Assembly: GCA_003443635.1 (NCBI GenBank)
Contig: CP031964.1
Span: 124,001 to 188,000, forward strand
DNA length: 64,000 nucleotides
Origin: Flavobacteriaceae bacterium
Lineage (GTDB): Bacteria; Bacteroidota; Bacteroidia; Flavobacteriales; Flavobacteriaceae
Direction: 5' to 3'
In this document: piece by piece, positions 1 through 9,066 of the stretch
Position numbering within the stretch: position 1 is the stretch's first letter
Layout of the letters: each line of letters starts with the position of its first letter
Program-made: the position numbers and the translations under genes
The notes under the pieces: generated by a model
Told to the model about the DNA's origin: nothing
Database searches by the model: none
What the model saw: the letters and a program-made list of their open reading frames with translations, nothing else

Positions 1-149
1 CTATCATAATAAGGTAAACCTTGTTTAATTTGAGTTTGCTGTAAAATTATTTCGGACAGCCATATATGATATGGATTTTTAGTTTTCCTCCACGGAAGGT
101 CTCTTTTATGTATTGAATACCAGTCTGTTAAAATTTTATGAAAGTTCAT
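1..149 (-). CDS. mutY: A/G-specific adenine glycosylase MutY (5' part only)
   Basis: Only the first 49 codons are inside the window; the gene runs off the left edge. The translation contains DLPWRKTKNPYHIWLSEI followed by LQQTQ, the conserved N-terminal signature of the MutY/endonuclease III glycosylases (helix leading into the catalytic pocket). MutY removes adenine mispaired with 8-oxoguanine in base-excision repair. The ATG at 147-149 is chosen because the conserved WRK...P.W.SE block starts about 17 residues in, as in the family. It is divergent from the HU gene. The [4Fe-4S] and C-terminal NUDIX-like parts cannot be checked because they lie outside the window. Confidence 0.88.
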   Translation of the reverse strand, partial: MNFHKILTDWYSIHKRDLPWRKTKNPYHIWLSEIILQQTQIKQGLPYYD

Positions 150-211
150 TTAAAGAAAATAGGAAGTAGCAAAAATAAACGTTTATTAGGTTAAATTTTA
201 ATGATTTAGGC

Positions 212-243
212 TTGAAATATTGAATTTAAAATACATATATTTG
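212..243 (+). promoter_or_regulatory. Promoter of the HU gene (Bacteroidetes type)
   Basis: TTG at 212-214, a 21-nt spacer, then TATATTTG at 236-243 match the Bacteroidetes sigma-A pattern (TTG at -33, TAnnTTTG at -7). The predicted start of transcription lies about 40 nt before the HU start codon. Confidence 0.7.
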
Positions 244-283
244 CATCCCTAATAATTTTTAGTAATAATTAAAATAGCAAACA

Positions 284-574
284 ATGACAAAAGCTGATAT
301 AGTAGCGAAAATTTCAGATAAACTTGGAATTGAAAAAGGAGATGTTCAAGCAACTGTTGAAACATTTATGAATGAAGTAAAAACATCATTAGAAAGTGGT
401 GATAATGTTTATCTAAGAGGTTTTGGTAGTTTTATCATTAAAACGAGAGCAGAAAAAACTGGTAGAAATATTTCAAAAAACACTACTATAAAAATTCCAG
501 CTCACAATATTCCTGCATTTAAACCTGCAAAAGTTTTTGTAGAAAGTGTAAAAACTAACGTAGAAGTTAAATAA
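284..574 (+). CDS. HU/IHF family DNA-binding protein
   Basis: A 96-residue nucleoid protein of the HU/IHF family, full length for the family. It begins MTKADIVAKISDKLGI, the helix-turn-helix dimer base. The beta-arm region has the diagnostic LRGFGSFIIKTRAEKTGRN (about residues 45-64) and IPAHNIPAFKPAK, with the proline that intercalates into DNA. It bends DNA and compacts the chromosome. A clear promoter lies upstream (212-243). The 39-nt gap to the next small gene and the terminator only after that gene suggest the two are cotranscribed. Whether it behaves as HU or as an IHF-like subunit cannot be told from the sequence. Confidence 0.95.
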   Translation: MTKADIVAKISDKLGIEKGDVQATVETFMNEVKTSLESGDNVYLRGFGSFIIKTRAEKTGRNISKNTTIKIPAHNIPAFKPAKVFVESVKTNVEVK

Positions 575-613
575 AAGCATTTAAACTAATATTAATTTAA
601 AAAAGACAATTTT

Positions 614-703
614 ATGCCAAGTGGTAAAAAACGTAAAAGACACAAGGTAGCAACGCATAAGCGTAAAAAAAGAAGACGTGCTAATCGTCACAAAAAGAAA
701 TAG
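614..703 (+). CDS. Small, very basic 29-residue protein (ribosome-associated type)
   Basis: ATG at 614 to TAG at 701-703 encodes 29 residues of which about 19 are Lys, Arg or His (MPSGKKRKRHKVATHKRKK and onward). It follows the HU gene by 39 nt and is closed by a strong terminator at 707-740. A near-invariant short basic protein at this place, between HU and RNase G/E, is common in Bacteroidetes. Its composition fits a ribosomal-RNA-binding protein, and the small Bacteroidetes-specific ribosomal proteins are the obvious comparison. I do not assign one by name because I cannot align it. It is too short for usual gene finders. Confidence 0.8.
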   Translation: MPSGKKRKRHKVATHKRKKRRRANRHKKK

Positions 704-706
704 CAT

Positions 707-740
707 GAAAAAGTAGTTTTTAACTACTTTTTCAGTTTTT
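707..740 (+). terminator. Rho-independent terminator after HU and the small basic gene
   Basis: A 12-bp perfect stem (707-718 with 722-733) with a 3-nt loop, followed by a T-rich tract. It closes the HU-small protein unit and isolates rng. Confidence 0.85.
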
Positions 741-759
741 TAAAAGTTCTTTGATATCA

Positions 760-803
760 AATTCATAATTAAATACACATCTACCTATGTGTAATTATGA
801 ATT
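760..803 (+). promoter_or_regulatory. Long hairpin in the leader region of rng
   Basis: Positions 760-771 pair perfectly with 792-803 (12 bp). After a 4-nt bulge (772-775), 776-780 pairs with 787-791 around a 6-nt loop. A weaker 6-bp inverted repeat (839-844 with 859-864) follows before the rng start at 878. No T-run follows, so this is not a terminator. It may be an mRNA leader structure of the RNase gene. Confidence 0.5.
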
Positions 804-877
804 TTACAGATTAAACCCTGTGAATCAAAATATGTATAATCCATCTGTACTTAATTGTATGGATAAAAATTAACTTT

Positions 878-2425
878 ATGAATAAAGAATTGATTATTCG
901 TTCTAGTTCTAATGACGTTGATTTTGCCTTATTAAAAGATGGAAAACTAATTGAATTACAAAAAGAAGGAGATGACAACAAATTTGCCGTTGGTGATGTG
1001 TTTTTAGCCAAAATACGGAAAGCTGTCCCTGGTCTTAATGCTGCATTTGTTAATGTAGGTTACGAGAAAGATGCATTTTTGCATTATCACGATTTAGGAC
1101 CAAAACTTCCTACTCTTTTAAAATTCATTAAACGTGTAAGCACAGGTAAACTTAAAGATTATTCTTTAAAAGATTTCCCATTTGAAAAAGACATTGATAA
1201 GAATGGAAGCATCTCAGATGCTATAAAATCTAATCAATCGGTACTCGTACAAATTGTAAAAGAGCCAATATCTACCAAAGGACCCCGAATAAGCTCGGAA
1301 TTATCCATTGCTGGTCGATATTTAGTTTTAGTTCCTTTTTCTGATCGTATTTCAATTTCTCAAAAAATTGAATCAAAAGAAGAAAAAGAGCGACTTAAAA
1401 GGCTTGTTAAGAGTATAACTCCAAAAGGTTTTGGAGTTATTGTACGTACTGTTGCCGAAGGCAAAAAAGTAGCTGAACTAGATAGAGATTTACAAAATCT
1501 CTATGATCGTTGGACAGTAATGTGCAAAAAGCTACAAAAAGCAAATCATCCCAGTAAAGTGTTAGGAGAAATGAATAAAGCCTCTTCTATTTTAAGAGAC
1601 ATTTTTAATGACACATTTACATCTATAATTGTAGATGATGAATCGCTTTACATTCAAATTAAAGATTACGTGCAAGAAATTGCACCAAAAAAAGAATCAA
1701 TAGTTAAATTGTATCAGTCTAATGTTCCTGTTTTTGAAAAATTTGGAATAGAACGACAAATTAAAACATCCTTTGGACGTACTGTTTCTATGGCAAAAGG
1801 CGCTTATTTAGTAATTGAACATACTGAAGCCCTTCATGTTATAGATGTAAATAGTGGTAATCGCTCAAACAAAGCAAAAAGTCAAGAGGATACAGCTTTA
1901 GAAGTTAATATGATCGCTGCTTCAGAAATGGCTCGTCAATTACGTTTACGTGATATGGGTGGCATTATTGTAGTCGATTTTATCGATATGGGAAAAGCTG
2001 AAAATAGAAGAACGCTCTACAACCATCTTCGTGATGAAATGAAAGATGATCGAGCAAAACATAAAATATTACCCCCAAGTAAATTTGGGTTGATACAAAT
2101 AACTAGACAACGAGTGAGACCAGAAATGAACATTAAAACCAGAGAGGAAAATCCTAATGGTGCAAATGGACAAGAAGTTGAAGCTCCTATTGGAATTGTG
2201 AGTAAAATTGCTCATGATTTAGAACAACTAGCAAAAAAAGACTATAAAAAGGTGACTTTAAACACACATCCTTTTATAGCAGCTTTTTTAACTAAAGGCT
2301 TTCCATCTATACGTTCAAAATGGTATTTTGAACATAAAAAATGGGTGAAAATATTACCAAGAGATGCTTACACATATCTAGAGTACAACTTTGTTGACAA
2401 AGATGGTACTGAAATTAAATTATAA
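878..2425 (+). CDS. rng: Ribonuclease G/E family endoribonuclease
   Basis: A 515-residue RNase E/G family enzyme, close to RNase G in length (it lacks the long C-terminal degradosome scaffold of E. coli RNase E). The N-terminal S1-like domain is recognisable (VGDVFLAKIRKAVPGLNAAF, then YEKDAFLHYHDLG). The catalytic DNase-I-like domain has the two metal-binding aspartates in HVIDVNSG (D323) and VVDFIDM (D367). It cleaves single-stranded RNA in mRNA turnover and 5S/16S rRNA maturation. The gene stands alone, with a terminator on each side and a structured leader before it. That structure would suit the self-regulation known for E. coli rne, but this is inference. Confidence 0.95.
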   Translation: MNKELIIRSSSNDVDFALLKDGKLIELQKEGDDNKFAVGDVFLAKIRKAVPGLNAAFVNVGYEKDAFLHYHDLGPKLPTLLKFIKRVSTGKLKDYSLKDFPFEKDIDKNGSISDAIKSNQSVLVQIVKEPISTKGPRISSELSIAGRYLVLVPFSDRISISQKIESKEEKERLKRLVKSITPKGFGVIVRTVAEGKKVAELDRDLQNLYDRWTVMCKKLQKANHPSKVLGEMNKASSILRDIFNDTFTSIIVDDESLYIQIKDYVQEIAPKKESIVKLYQSNVPVFEKFGIERQIKTSFGRTVSMAKGAYLVIEHTEALHVIDVNSGNRSNKAKSQEDTALEVNMIAASEMARQLRLRDMGGIIVVDFIDMGKAENRRTLYNHLRDEMKDDRAKHKILPPSKFGLIQITRQRVRPEMNIKTREENPNGANGQEVEAPIGIVSKIAHDLEQLAKKDYKKVTLNTHPFIAAFLTKGFPSIRSKWYFEHKKWVKILPRDAYTYLEYNFVDKDGTEIKL

Positions 2426-2459
2426 AAAAAGCCTTATTCGTTATGAATAAGGCTTTTTT
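2425..2459. terminator. Bidirectional terminator between rng and the aldo-keto reductase gene
   Basis: A 15-bp perfect stem (2425-2439 with 2445-2459) with a 5-nt loop. An A-run on the left and a T-run on the right make it work for both convergent genes. It overlaps the last base of the rng stop codon. Confidence 0.9.
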
Positions 2460-2482
2460 GTTGTCATTATAATTTTATTAAA

Positions 2483-3520
2483 TTAAGGCGCTGGATTAGG
2501 AATTACAGCATGTACTTCATTAATTTTCTCTAAAATAGTATCACTAAGCGTCACATTAATACTATCAATATTCTCTTTAAGTTGCTCTAAATTTGTAGCT
2601 CCAATTATATTACTCGTCACAAAAGGTTGCTGGTTTACAAAGGCCAATGCCATTTGTGCTAAAGTCATTTCGTTACTTTCAGCAATTTCTAGATATAGTT
2701 TTGTAGCTTCTGTAGATTGCTCACTACTGTATCTCGCAAATCTTGGGAATAATTTTAAACGTGCATTATCTGCAGCCGTACCCTTCACGTATTTTCCAGA
2801 CAGTACTCCAAATCCCATTGGAGAATAAGCTAACAACCCTATATTTTCACGTAAAGCAATTTCTGCCATATCACCTTCAAAAGGACGGTTTAATAATGAG
2901 TATGCATTTTGTATAGTGATTGGGCGTGGCAAATTATTGATTTTAGATTCTTCTAAATAACGCATAGTACCCCAAGCTTTTTCGTTAGATAATCCTATTT
3001 GCCTAACCTTTCCTTCCTTAATAACCTCACCTAAAGTATTAAGGATTTCATTAAAATTATCTTTCCATTGGTCGTCAGGATTATGCTTGTAATCTCTTAC
3101 TCCAAAAGTGTTCGTCTGACGCTCTGGCCAGTGTAATTGATATAGATCTATATAATCTGTTTGTAATCGTTTTAATTCTTTATGTACAGCTTCTTTTATA
3201 GATTCTGGACTAAATCCAGTAGTACGAATATGTGCTGTATAATCTCCAGGTCCAGCAATTTTAGAGGCGATTATTACCTGATCTCTATTCGATCTCTTAT
3301 GCAACCAACTACCAATAATCTCGCTCGTTCTTCCTTGTGATTCTGCATCTGCTGGTACAGGATATAATTCTGCGGTATCAATAAAATTAACACCTGCATC
3401 TAATGCGTAATCTAACTGTTGATGACCTTCGGCTTCTGTATTTTGATTTCCCCAAGTCATTGAACCTAAACATATTTTACTAACTTTTATATCAGTATTT
3501 GGCAGTATTGTATATTTCAT
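2483..3520 (-). CDS. NAD(P)H-dependent aldo-keto reductase, Tas-like
   Basis: A 345-residue aldo/keto reductase, a TIM-barrel oxidoreductase that reduces carbonyl compounds with NAD(P)H. Family landmarks are CLGSMTWGNQN near the N-terminus, NFIDTAELYPVPADAESQG carrying the catalytic Asp and Tyr, DLYQLHWPER (catalytic His region), and the cofactor-binding end (SNIIGATNLEQLKENI). The YPVPADAESQG...G.W segment is characteristic of the E. coli Tas subgroup rather than other AKRs. The substrate is unknown. The gene is a single unit with the shared terminator downstream. The ATG at 3518-3520 gives a family-typical N-terminus. Confidence 0.9.
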   Translation of the reverse strand: MKYTILPNTDIKVSKICLGSMTWGNQNTEAEGHQQLDYALDAGVNFIDTAELYPVPADAESQGRTSEIIGSWLHKRSNRDQVIIASKIAGPGDYTAHIRTTGFSPESIKEAVHKELKRLQTDYIDLYQLHWPERQTNTFGVRDYKHNPDDQWKDNFNEILNTLGEVIKEGKVRQIGLSNEKAWGTMRYLEESKINNLPRPITIQNAYSLLNRPFEGDMAEIALRENIGLLAYSPMGFGVLSGKYVKGTAADNARLKLFPRFARYSSEQSTEATKLYLEIAESNEMTLAQMALAFVNQQPFVTSNIIGATNLEQLKENIDSINVTLSDTILEKINEVHAVIPNPAP

Positions 3521-3598
3521 GAAAAATTCGTTTTCATTCCTACTATAGCAGGAGTTTTTTAAATTGAAATTATTTTCTTTAATAAATTAATATAACTA

Positions 3599-4558
3599 TT
3601 ATATATCTCCTAATAGCTTAGAAATCTCATCCAATTTAGGCGTTAGGATCACTTCAATACGCCTGTTTTTGGCTTTCCCTTCTGCTGTATCATTGGTTGC
3701 AATTGGAGCAAATTCCCCTCGCCCCGCTGCTGTTAAATTTTCGGCATTAATATTACTGTTTTCTCTTAAAATATTTACTATTGCTGTTGCACGTTTTGTA
3801 GACAAATCCCAATTTCCTTTAATTTGCCCTGTCCCTCCATAAGGAACATTATCTGTATGCCCTTCAATTAAAACAGCAATTTCAGGATTATCTCCTAATA
3901 CATTTCCTAATTGTTGTACTGCTTTTCTACCTTCTGTACCTACCGTCCAACTTCCAGAATTAAATAATAATTTGTTTTCTAGAGATACATATACTTTCCC
4001 ATCACGTTGCTCTATTGTTAATCCCTTACCTTCAAAATCGGTTAATGCTCTTGAGATTGCATCTTTAAGGTTTGTTAACGCTGCATCTTTCGCTGCAATT
4101 ACACTTTCTAATTCAGCAATACGTTGAGATCCATTTTCTAATTCTTTTTTTAATTTCTCTAACCGTCTATTTTCTGCTGCCAAAGCCTGTTCTTTAGCTT
4201 CTAATCGTGATAATAATTCTCTGTTCTTTTTAGAATTTTCAGCAATCGCAGAAGAACTATTTTCTTCTAAAGCTTTATAAGAAGCTTGTAAATTATCATA
4301 ATTCGATTTGATCGCATTATAATCACTTTCTAATTTATTACGCTGTGCTAATGTTGTTTCGTAATCTTTTTTAAGTTGTTTTAATTCATTTTCAACAGCA
4401 GTTTTTGTGGTTAACAACGATTCGTTTTCGTCTGATAATTGTTTATTTTCTTTCTTTAAGTTTGAATATTTATTTTCTAAATCTTTATAAACTTTAGGAG
4501 AAACACAAGAAGTTACAACAATTAGTAACACAATTATAATTGAGGTTTTTTTTGTCAT
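3599..4558 (-). CDS. OmpA family lipoprotein with coiled coil
   Basis: A 319-residue protein beginning with a lipoprotein signal ending VVTSC (Cys18), which predicts a lipid-anchored envelope protein. Residues about 25-165 are a long heptad-rich coiled coil. Residues about 195-310 are an OmpA C-terminal peptidoglycan-binding domain with IEGHTDNVPYG, NWDLSTKRA and GKAKNRRIEV. It probably tethers the outer membrane to peptidoglycan. It begins 19 nt after xth on the same strand, so the two are likely cotranscribed, with xth first. The lipobox is slightly atypical (TSC) but normal for Bacteroidetes. Confidence 0.92.
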   Translation of the reverse strand: MTKKTSIIIVLLIVVTSCVSPKVYKDLENKYSNLKKENKQLSDENESLLTTKTAVENELKQLKKDYETTLAQRNKLESDYNAIKSNYDNLQASYKALEENSSSAIAENSKKNRELLSRLEAKEQALAAENRRLEKLKKELENGSQRIAELESVIAAKDAALTNLKDAISRALTDFEGKGLTIEQRDGKVYVSLENKLLFNSGSWTVGTEGRKAVQQLGNVLGDNPEIAVLIEGHTDNVPYGGTGQIKGNWDLSTKRATAIVNILRENSNINAENLTAAGRGEFAPIATNDTAEGKAKNRRIEVILTPKLDEISKLLGDI

Positions 4559-4577
4559 ATTATTGATTTTGATGAAT

Positions 4578-5336
4578 TTATTCTATTTCTATTAAAATTG
4601 GGCAATGGTCACTATGGACTGCATCAGAGAGTATAACGGCTCTTTTTAATTTTTCTTGTAACGGTTGTGATGCCATTGCATAATCTAACCTCCAACCTTT
4701 ATTATTAGCTCTAGCATTAGCACGGTAACTCCACCAACTATATTGCTGTAAATCTTTATTTAAATATCTAAACGAATCTATAAATCCACTATTTATAAAT
4801 TCTCCAAGCCATTTGCGTTCTTCAGGTAAAAACCCTGAGACACCTTTCATTTTAGGGTTGTGAATATCAATCTCTTCGTGGCAGATATTATAATCTCCAC
4901 ATACAATAAGATTTGGAATGCTATTTCTAAGTGATATTAAATATTTTAAGATCTCATCCATATAGTTAAACTTAAATTCAAGCCTCTCCATATTTGTTCC
5001 TGAAGGTAAATACATACTCATTACAGAAACATTATCAAAATCAGCACGAATATTACGTCCTTCAAAATCCATAGATTCTATCCCCGTACCATATTCGATA
5101 TGGTTTGGCTCTGTTTTACTTAAAATCGCTACACCGCTATATCCTTTTTTTTGAGCACTAAACCAATAGTTATATTTATAACCTGCTTCGTTAAAAATAT
5201 CAAGATCTAATTGTTCTTTTTGGGCTTTAATCTCCTGTAAGCAAATGACATCTGGATTTGCACTCTTAAGCCAATCTATAAATCTTTTATTAAGTGCTGC
5301 GCGAATTCCGTTTACATTATAAGAAATAATCTTCAT
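4578..5336 (-). CDS. xth: Exodeoxyribonuclease III
   Basis: A 252-residue endonuclease/exonuclease/phosphatase fold AP endonuclease. Visible motifs are MKIISYNVNGIRAA (metal-binding Asn), CLQEIKA (catalytic Glu), CGDYNICH (Asp and Asn of the active site), RLDYAMAS and the terminal SDHCPI (catalytic Asp-His). It cuts the backbone 5' of abasic sites and has 3'-5' exonuclease activity in base-excision repair. Length is full for the family. It lies directly upstream of the OmpA-like lipoprotein gene (19 nt gap) and is divergent from the large outer-membrane protein gene at 5496. Confidence 0.95.
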   Translation of the reverse strand: MKIISYNVNGIRAALNKRFIDWLKSANPDVICLQEIKAQKEQLDLDIFNEAGYKYNYWFSAQKKGYSGVAILSKTEPNHIEYGTGIESMDFEGRNIRADFDNVSVMSMYLPSGTNMERLEFKFNYMDEILKYLISLRNSIPNLIVCGDYNICHEEIDIHNPKMKGVSGFLPEERKWLGEFINSGFIDSFRYLNKDLQQYSWWSYRANARANNKGWRLDYAMASQPLQEKLKRAVILSDAVHSDHCPILIEIE

Positions 5337-5495
5337 TCGTTATTTATATGTATTTAATAAGATCTCCATCTTATTTGGGTTAACTTAGTTTTAGCTAAAA
5401 TAAATAATACCCTACTTTTACGCCATTAATTTATATCAGATTTAACTAAAACTATTAACAAAATAATTTGCATTATTTTTAGTTAATCATACAGA

Positions 5496-8400
5496 ATGAG
5501 ATTAACCACCACTCTACTCTTTTTTTGCTTTAGTTTTTGTGCGTTTGCACAGAACAAATCTTCTAATTTTAAAACAAAAAAAGTAGCAGTTAGAGATTCT
5601 ATTCGTATTGATAGTGTGAGTATTAATAGCACTTCATTTTCTATGAAAAATAAAAATGGGGTAATTATCGATTCTTCATTTTATAAAATTGACTTTTCTA
5701 AAGCTTTATTAACATTTAAAAAATCAATTCAGACAGATACAATTATTATAGAATATCTGCGTTTTCCAAATTTTTTAACTAAAACCTACAAGCAACTAGA
5801 TAGTAATATTATTGTTAAAAATACAGGTAATCTAAATAAGCTTTATAAGTTATCACAATCTAATACAACACGAACATTCATTCCTTTTGATGGTTTAACT
5901 GCTTCTGGAAGCATTTCTCGTGGTGTTACTATAGGTTCCAATCAAAATTCAGTATTAAATAGTGAATTAGATCTTCAAATTACTGGAAAATTAAACGATA
6001 AAGTTTCTTTAAGAGCCTCTATACAAGATGCAAATATCCCTTTACAAGAAAGTGGGTTTTCACAACGATTGGATGAATTTGATCAAGTTTTTATCGAGTT
6101 GTTTAGTAAGAACTGGAACATTCGTGCTGGAGATATCGATCTTCAAAATACCAATTCTATTTTTGGGAATTTCTCTAAACGTGTACAAGGCCTAAATATT
6201 AATGCTAATATAAATCACGAAAATTCTAAAACTAATTTATTTGCTGCTGGAGCTTTAGTGAGGGGACAATTTAGCAGAAGTCAGTTTACCGCCCAAGAAG
6301 GCAATCAAGGGCCTTATAAATTACAAGGGCCTAATGGAGAATTGTTTGTACTTATTGTATCCGGTAGTGAAACCGTATATGTAAATGGAATTATTGTTGA
6401 ACGTGGTGAAAACAAAGATTACATCATTAATTATAATGCCGGTGAAATTATTTTTAACTCTACATTTCCAATAACTTCTGAAATGAGAATCACTGTAGAT
6501 TATCAATTTAGCGATCGTAATTTTTCTCGTTTTATAGCTTATGGTGGTGGTAATCACGAAAGTGAAAAAGTAAAAATTGGAGTTTCTGTATATAGTGAGA
6601 GTGATGCAAGAAATCAACCATTACAACAAAATCTATCTGAAGAACAAGTACAGATCTTATCAAATGCTGGTGATGACAGACGTCTTATGGTTGCACCTTC
6701 TGCAGCTCCTGAAGCTTTTAATGAAAATCGAATTTTATATCGAAAAGATATTATCGGTACTCAAGAAATATTTGTGTTTTCGAATAATCCTGATGATGAA
6801 CTTTTTGATGTTCGATTTACACTTGTAGGGCCTAATCAAGGAGATTATATATTAATTAACAGCAATGCTATTTCTAATATTTTTGAATATGTCTCCCCTG
6901 TTAATGGTATTTCGCAAGGTAATTATGCTCCTATAATTCAACTTATCGCCCCTGTTAAATTACAAATTGCTATTGTAAACGGGAGTTATACTCCCACTGA
7001 AAAAACAAATATTAACTTTGAAGTAGCCGGAAGTATAAATGATCTAAATCTCTTTTCTGATTTAGATGATGAAAATAATAATGGGTTCGCAGGTAATTTT
7101 GAGGTTAATCAAGCGATTATCAAAAATGATAGTCTTTGGAATTTAAACACTTTTGTAACTGGTAATCTTATAGAGCAAAATTTTCAAACTATTGAACAGC
7201 TTTATAATGCTGAATTTAATCGTGATTGGAATATTGAAAATCCTTTAGGTGATCAACAATTACTAAATACAGGCTTCAATTTAAATCACTCCAAAAAAGG
7301 AAGTATTACTTATCAATTTCAACATTTAAATTATTCTCGAAATTTTAATGGTAACAGGCATTTGTTTAATGCTAATTTAGGTTTAAACAGGTTTCACATT
7401 ATTTCTTACTCAAGCTTTTTAAATACTAGATCAGATAACAATACTTCAACCTTTTTAAGGTCGTATAATCGATTAGTTTATAATTTTAACAAAGCATGGG
7501 TAGGCGCTAAAGTTGCTTTAGAAGATAATGAACAACGAAATACGATTACCGATTCTTTAACACCCTTAAGTCAAAAATTTACTTCTTATGATGTTTTTGC
7601 TGGTATTGGAGATAGCACTAAAGTTTTCATGAAAATTGGTTATAAAAATAGAGTTAATGACAGTATTAGAGGTAATATACTTCAAAAAGTAAACACATCA
7701 AATACTTATTATTTAGGGGCTAAAATCTTTCAGAATAATTTAACCAATTTATCACTTTATATAAATTATCGATCATTAAAAAATGAAAACGATACTATTC
7801 CAAATGAACAATCTTTAAATTCAAGATTACAATACAGTCAAAAGCTATTTAAACGTTTAATACAGTGGAATACTGTTTTTGAAACTAACTCTGGAACTTT
7901 ACCTCGTCAAGAATTCACTTTTGTGGAAGTAGAGCCTGGACAAGGTGTATATCAATTTATTGATTTTAATAATAATGGTATCAGGGAATTAGATGAATTT
8001 GAAATTGCACAATTTCAAGATCAAGCAAATTTTATCCGTGTATTTTTACCTAATCAAGTGTTTATACAAACACATCAAAACAGATTAAGTCAAACATTAA
8101 CATTTAATCCTCAGGAATGGGTTACTTCAGAAAATAAAACAAAAAAATTCTGGTCTCATTTTTATAACCAAACATCCTATTTAATAGATCGAAGAATTGA
8201 ACGAAATGGAAACAATTTTAACTTAAATCCTTTTGAAAATGATGCAGAAAACCAATTAGGCTTACAATTAAATATACGAAATGTATTGTTTTTTAATCGC
8301 GGTAAACAAAGTTATACAACATCTTATACATTTTTGTCCAATGAATCCCGTAATTCTTTATCTAATGGATTTATTGAAAATAGCTTAACGAGTCATCAAC

Positions 8401-8906
8401 TTAATTTTACTCATAAGTTTGCAACAAGTTGGTTATTTAATTTATCATCTAGTTTTGAAGTAAATGAGAATAATACTGAAAATTTTACAAATAGAAATTA
8501 CCGTTTAGATCAAACACGTATTAGTCCAAGGTTATCATATTTATTAAATGATAATACTCGATTTAACGTATTTTATCAAAATACAGTTAAAGATAATACT
8601 ATTGGAGATTTTGAAAGTTTAAATCAGCAAAATTATGGCGTGTCATTTTCGTTTTCAAATGCTCAAAAAGCTGCTATAAGTGGTGAATTTAATTTTTTCT
8701 CTAATAATTTTTCTGGTAACGCAAATACACCCGTTGGGTTTCAATTATTAGAAGGATTACAGCCTGGCAAAAATTTTACATGGAGTTTGTTAGCACAAAA
8801 AAAGCTAACAAAATTTTTAGATCTCAATCTCAATTATTTAGGCCGAAAAACAGAAACCAGTAGAACTATACATACAGGGAGCATACAATTAAAAGCTTAT
8901 TTTTAA
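5496..8906 (+). CDS. Large outer-membrane beta-barrel-like protein of unknown function
   Basis: A 1136-residue secreted protein. Its signal peptide (residues 1-19, ending FAQ) is followed by about 100 residues of beta-rich sequence and a conserved glycine-rich block (TASGSISRGVTIGSNQNS). After that, very long stretches of alternating aromatic/polar residues and Asn-rich turns are typical of an outer-membrane barrel. The protein ends IQLKAYF, a C-terminal aromatic as in barrel proteins. Such large proteins recur in Flavobacteriia. I recognise the general type but no characterised family. It stands alone, divergent from xth. The repeated QNTNSIFGN and SQFTAQEGNQG segments suggest a plug or internal domain before the barrel. 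Confidence 0.75.
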   Translation: MRLTTTLLFFCFSFCAFAQNKSSNFKTKKVAVRDSIRIDSVSINSTSFSMKNKNGVIIDSSFYKIDFSKALLTFKKSIQTDTIIIEYLRFPNFLTKTYKQLDSNIIVKNTGNLNKLYKLSQSNTTRTFIPFDGLTASGSISRGVTIGSNQNSVLNSELDLQITGKLNDKVSLRASIQDANIPLQESGFSQRLDEFDQVFIELFSKNWNIRAGDIDLQNTNSIFGNFSKRVQGLNINANINHENSKTNLFAAGALVRGQFSRSQFTAQEGNQGPYKLQGPNGELFVLIVSGSETVYVNGIIVERGENKDYIINYNAGEIIFNSTFPITSEMRITVDYQFSDRNFSRFIAYGGGNHESEKVKIGVSVYSESDARNQPLQQNLSEEQVQILSNAGDDRRLMVAPSAAPEAFNENRILYRKDIIGTQEIFVFSNNPDDELFDVRFTLVGPNQGDYILINSNAISNIFEYVSPVNGISQGNYAPIIQLIAPVKLQIAIVNGSYTPTEKTNINFEVAGSINDLNLFSDLDDENNNGFAGNFEVNQAIIKNDSLWNLNTFVTGNLIEQNFQTIEQLYNAEFNRDWNIENPLGDQQLLNTGFNLNHSKKGSITYQFQHLNYSRNFNGNRHLFNANLGLNRFHIISYSSFLNTRSDNNTSTFLRSYNRLVYNFNKAWVGAKVALEDNEQRNTITDSLTPLSQKFTSYDVFAGIGDSTKVFMKIGYKNRVNDSIRGNILQKVNTSNTYYLGAKIFQNNLTNLSLYINYRSLKNENDTIPNEQSLNSRLQYSQKLFKRLIQWNTVFETNSGTLPRQEFTFVEVEPGQGVYQFIDFNNNGIRELDEFEIAQFQDQANFIRVFLPNQVFIQTHQNRLSQTLTFNPQEWVTSENKTKKFWSHFYNQTSYLIDRRIERNGNNFNLNPFENDAENQLGLQLNIRNVLFFNRGKQSYTTSYTFLSNESRNSLSNGFIENSLTSHQLNFTHKFATSWLFNLSSSFEVNENNTENFTNRNYRLDQTRISPRLSYLLNDNTRFNVFYQNTVKDNTIGDFESLNQQNYGVSFSFSNAQKAAISGEFNFFSNNFSGNANTPVGFQLLEGLQPGKNFTWSLLAQKKLTKFLDLNLNYLGRKTETSRTIHTGSIQLKAYF

Positions 8907-9066
8907 GTCTTTCTTTCTTAAATTTTTGGTACGAATTTTGATACAAATAATCCAACAAACAAAAAACGAATAGATATTTAAAGATACGGAAATGTTAAGT
9001 CCTTTATTAAATGGTTTTTCATATACTCCGTATCTTTTTTATTCATCAATCAACAAATCAACACTT

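Noticed and set aside
3536..3560. A short imperfect palindrome with a T-run in the gap between the aldo-keto reductase and OmpA-like genes
   Set aside because: The T-run is on the plus strand, whereas both genes run on the minus strand, and the stem needs wobble pairs; not a credible terminator.
6321..6828. Open frames on both strands inside the 1136-residue barrel gene
   Set aside because: They overlap a well-supported long gene and show no conserved motif or signal; shadows of the barrel gene.
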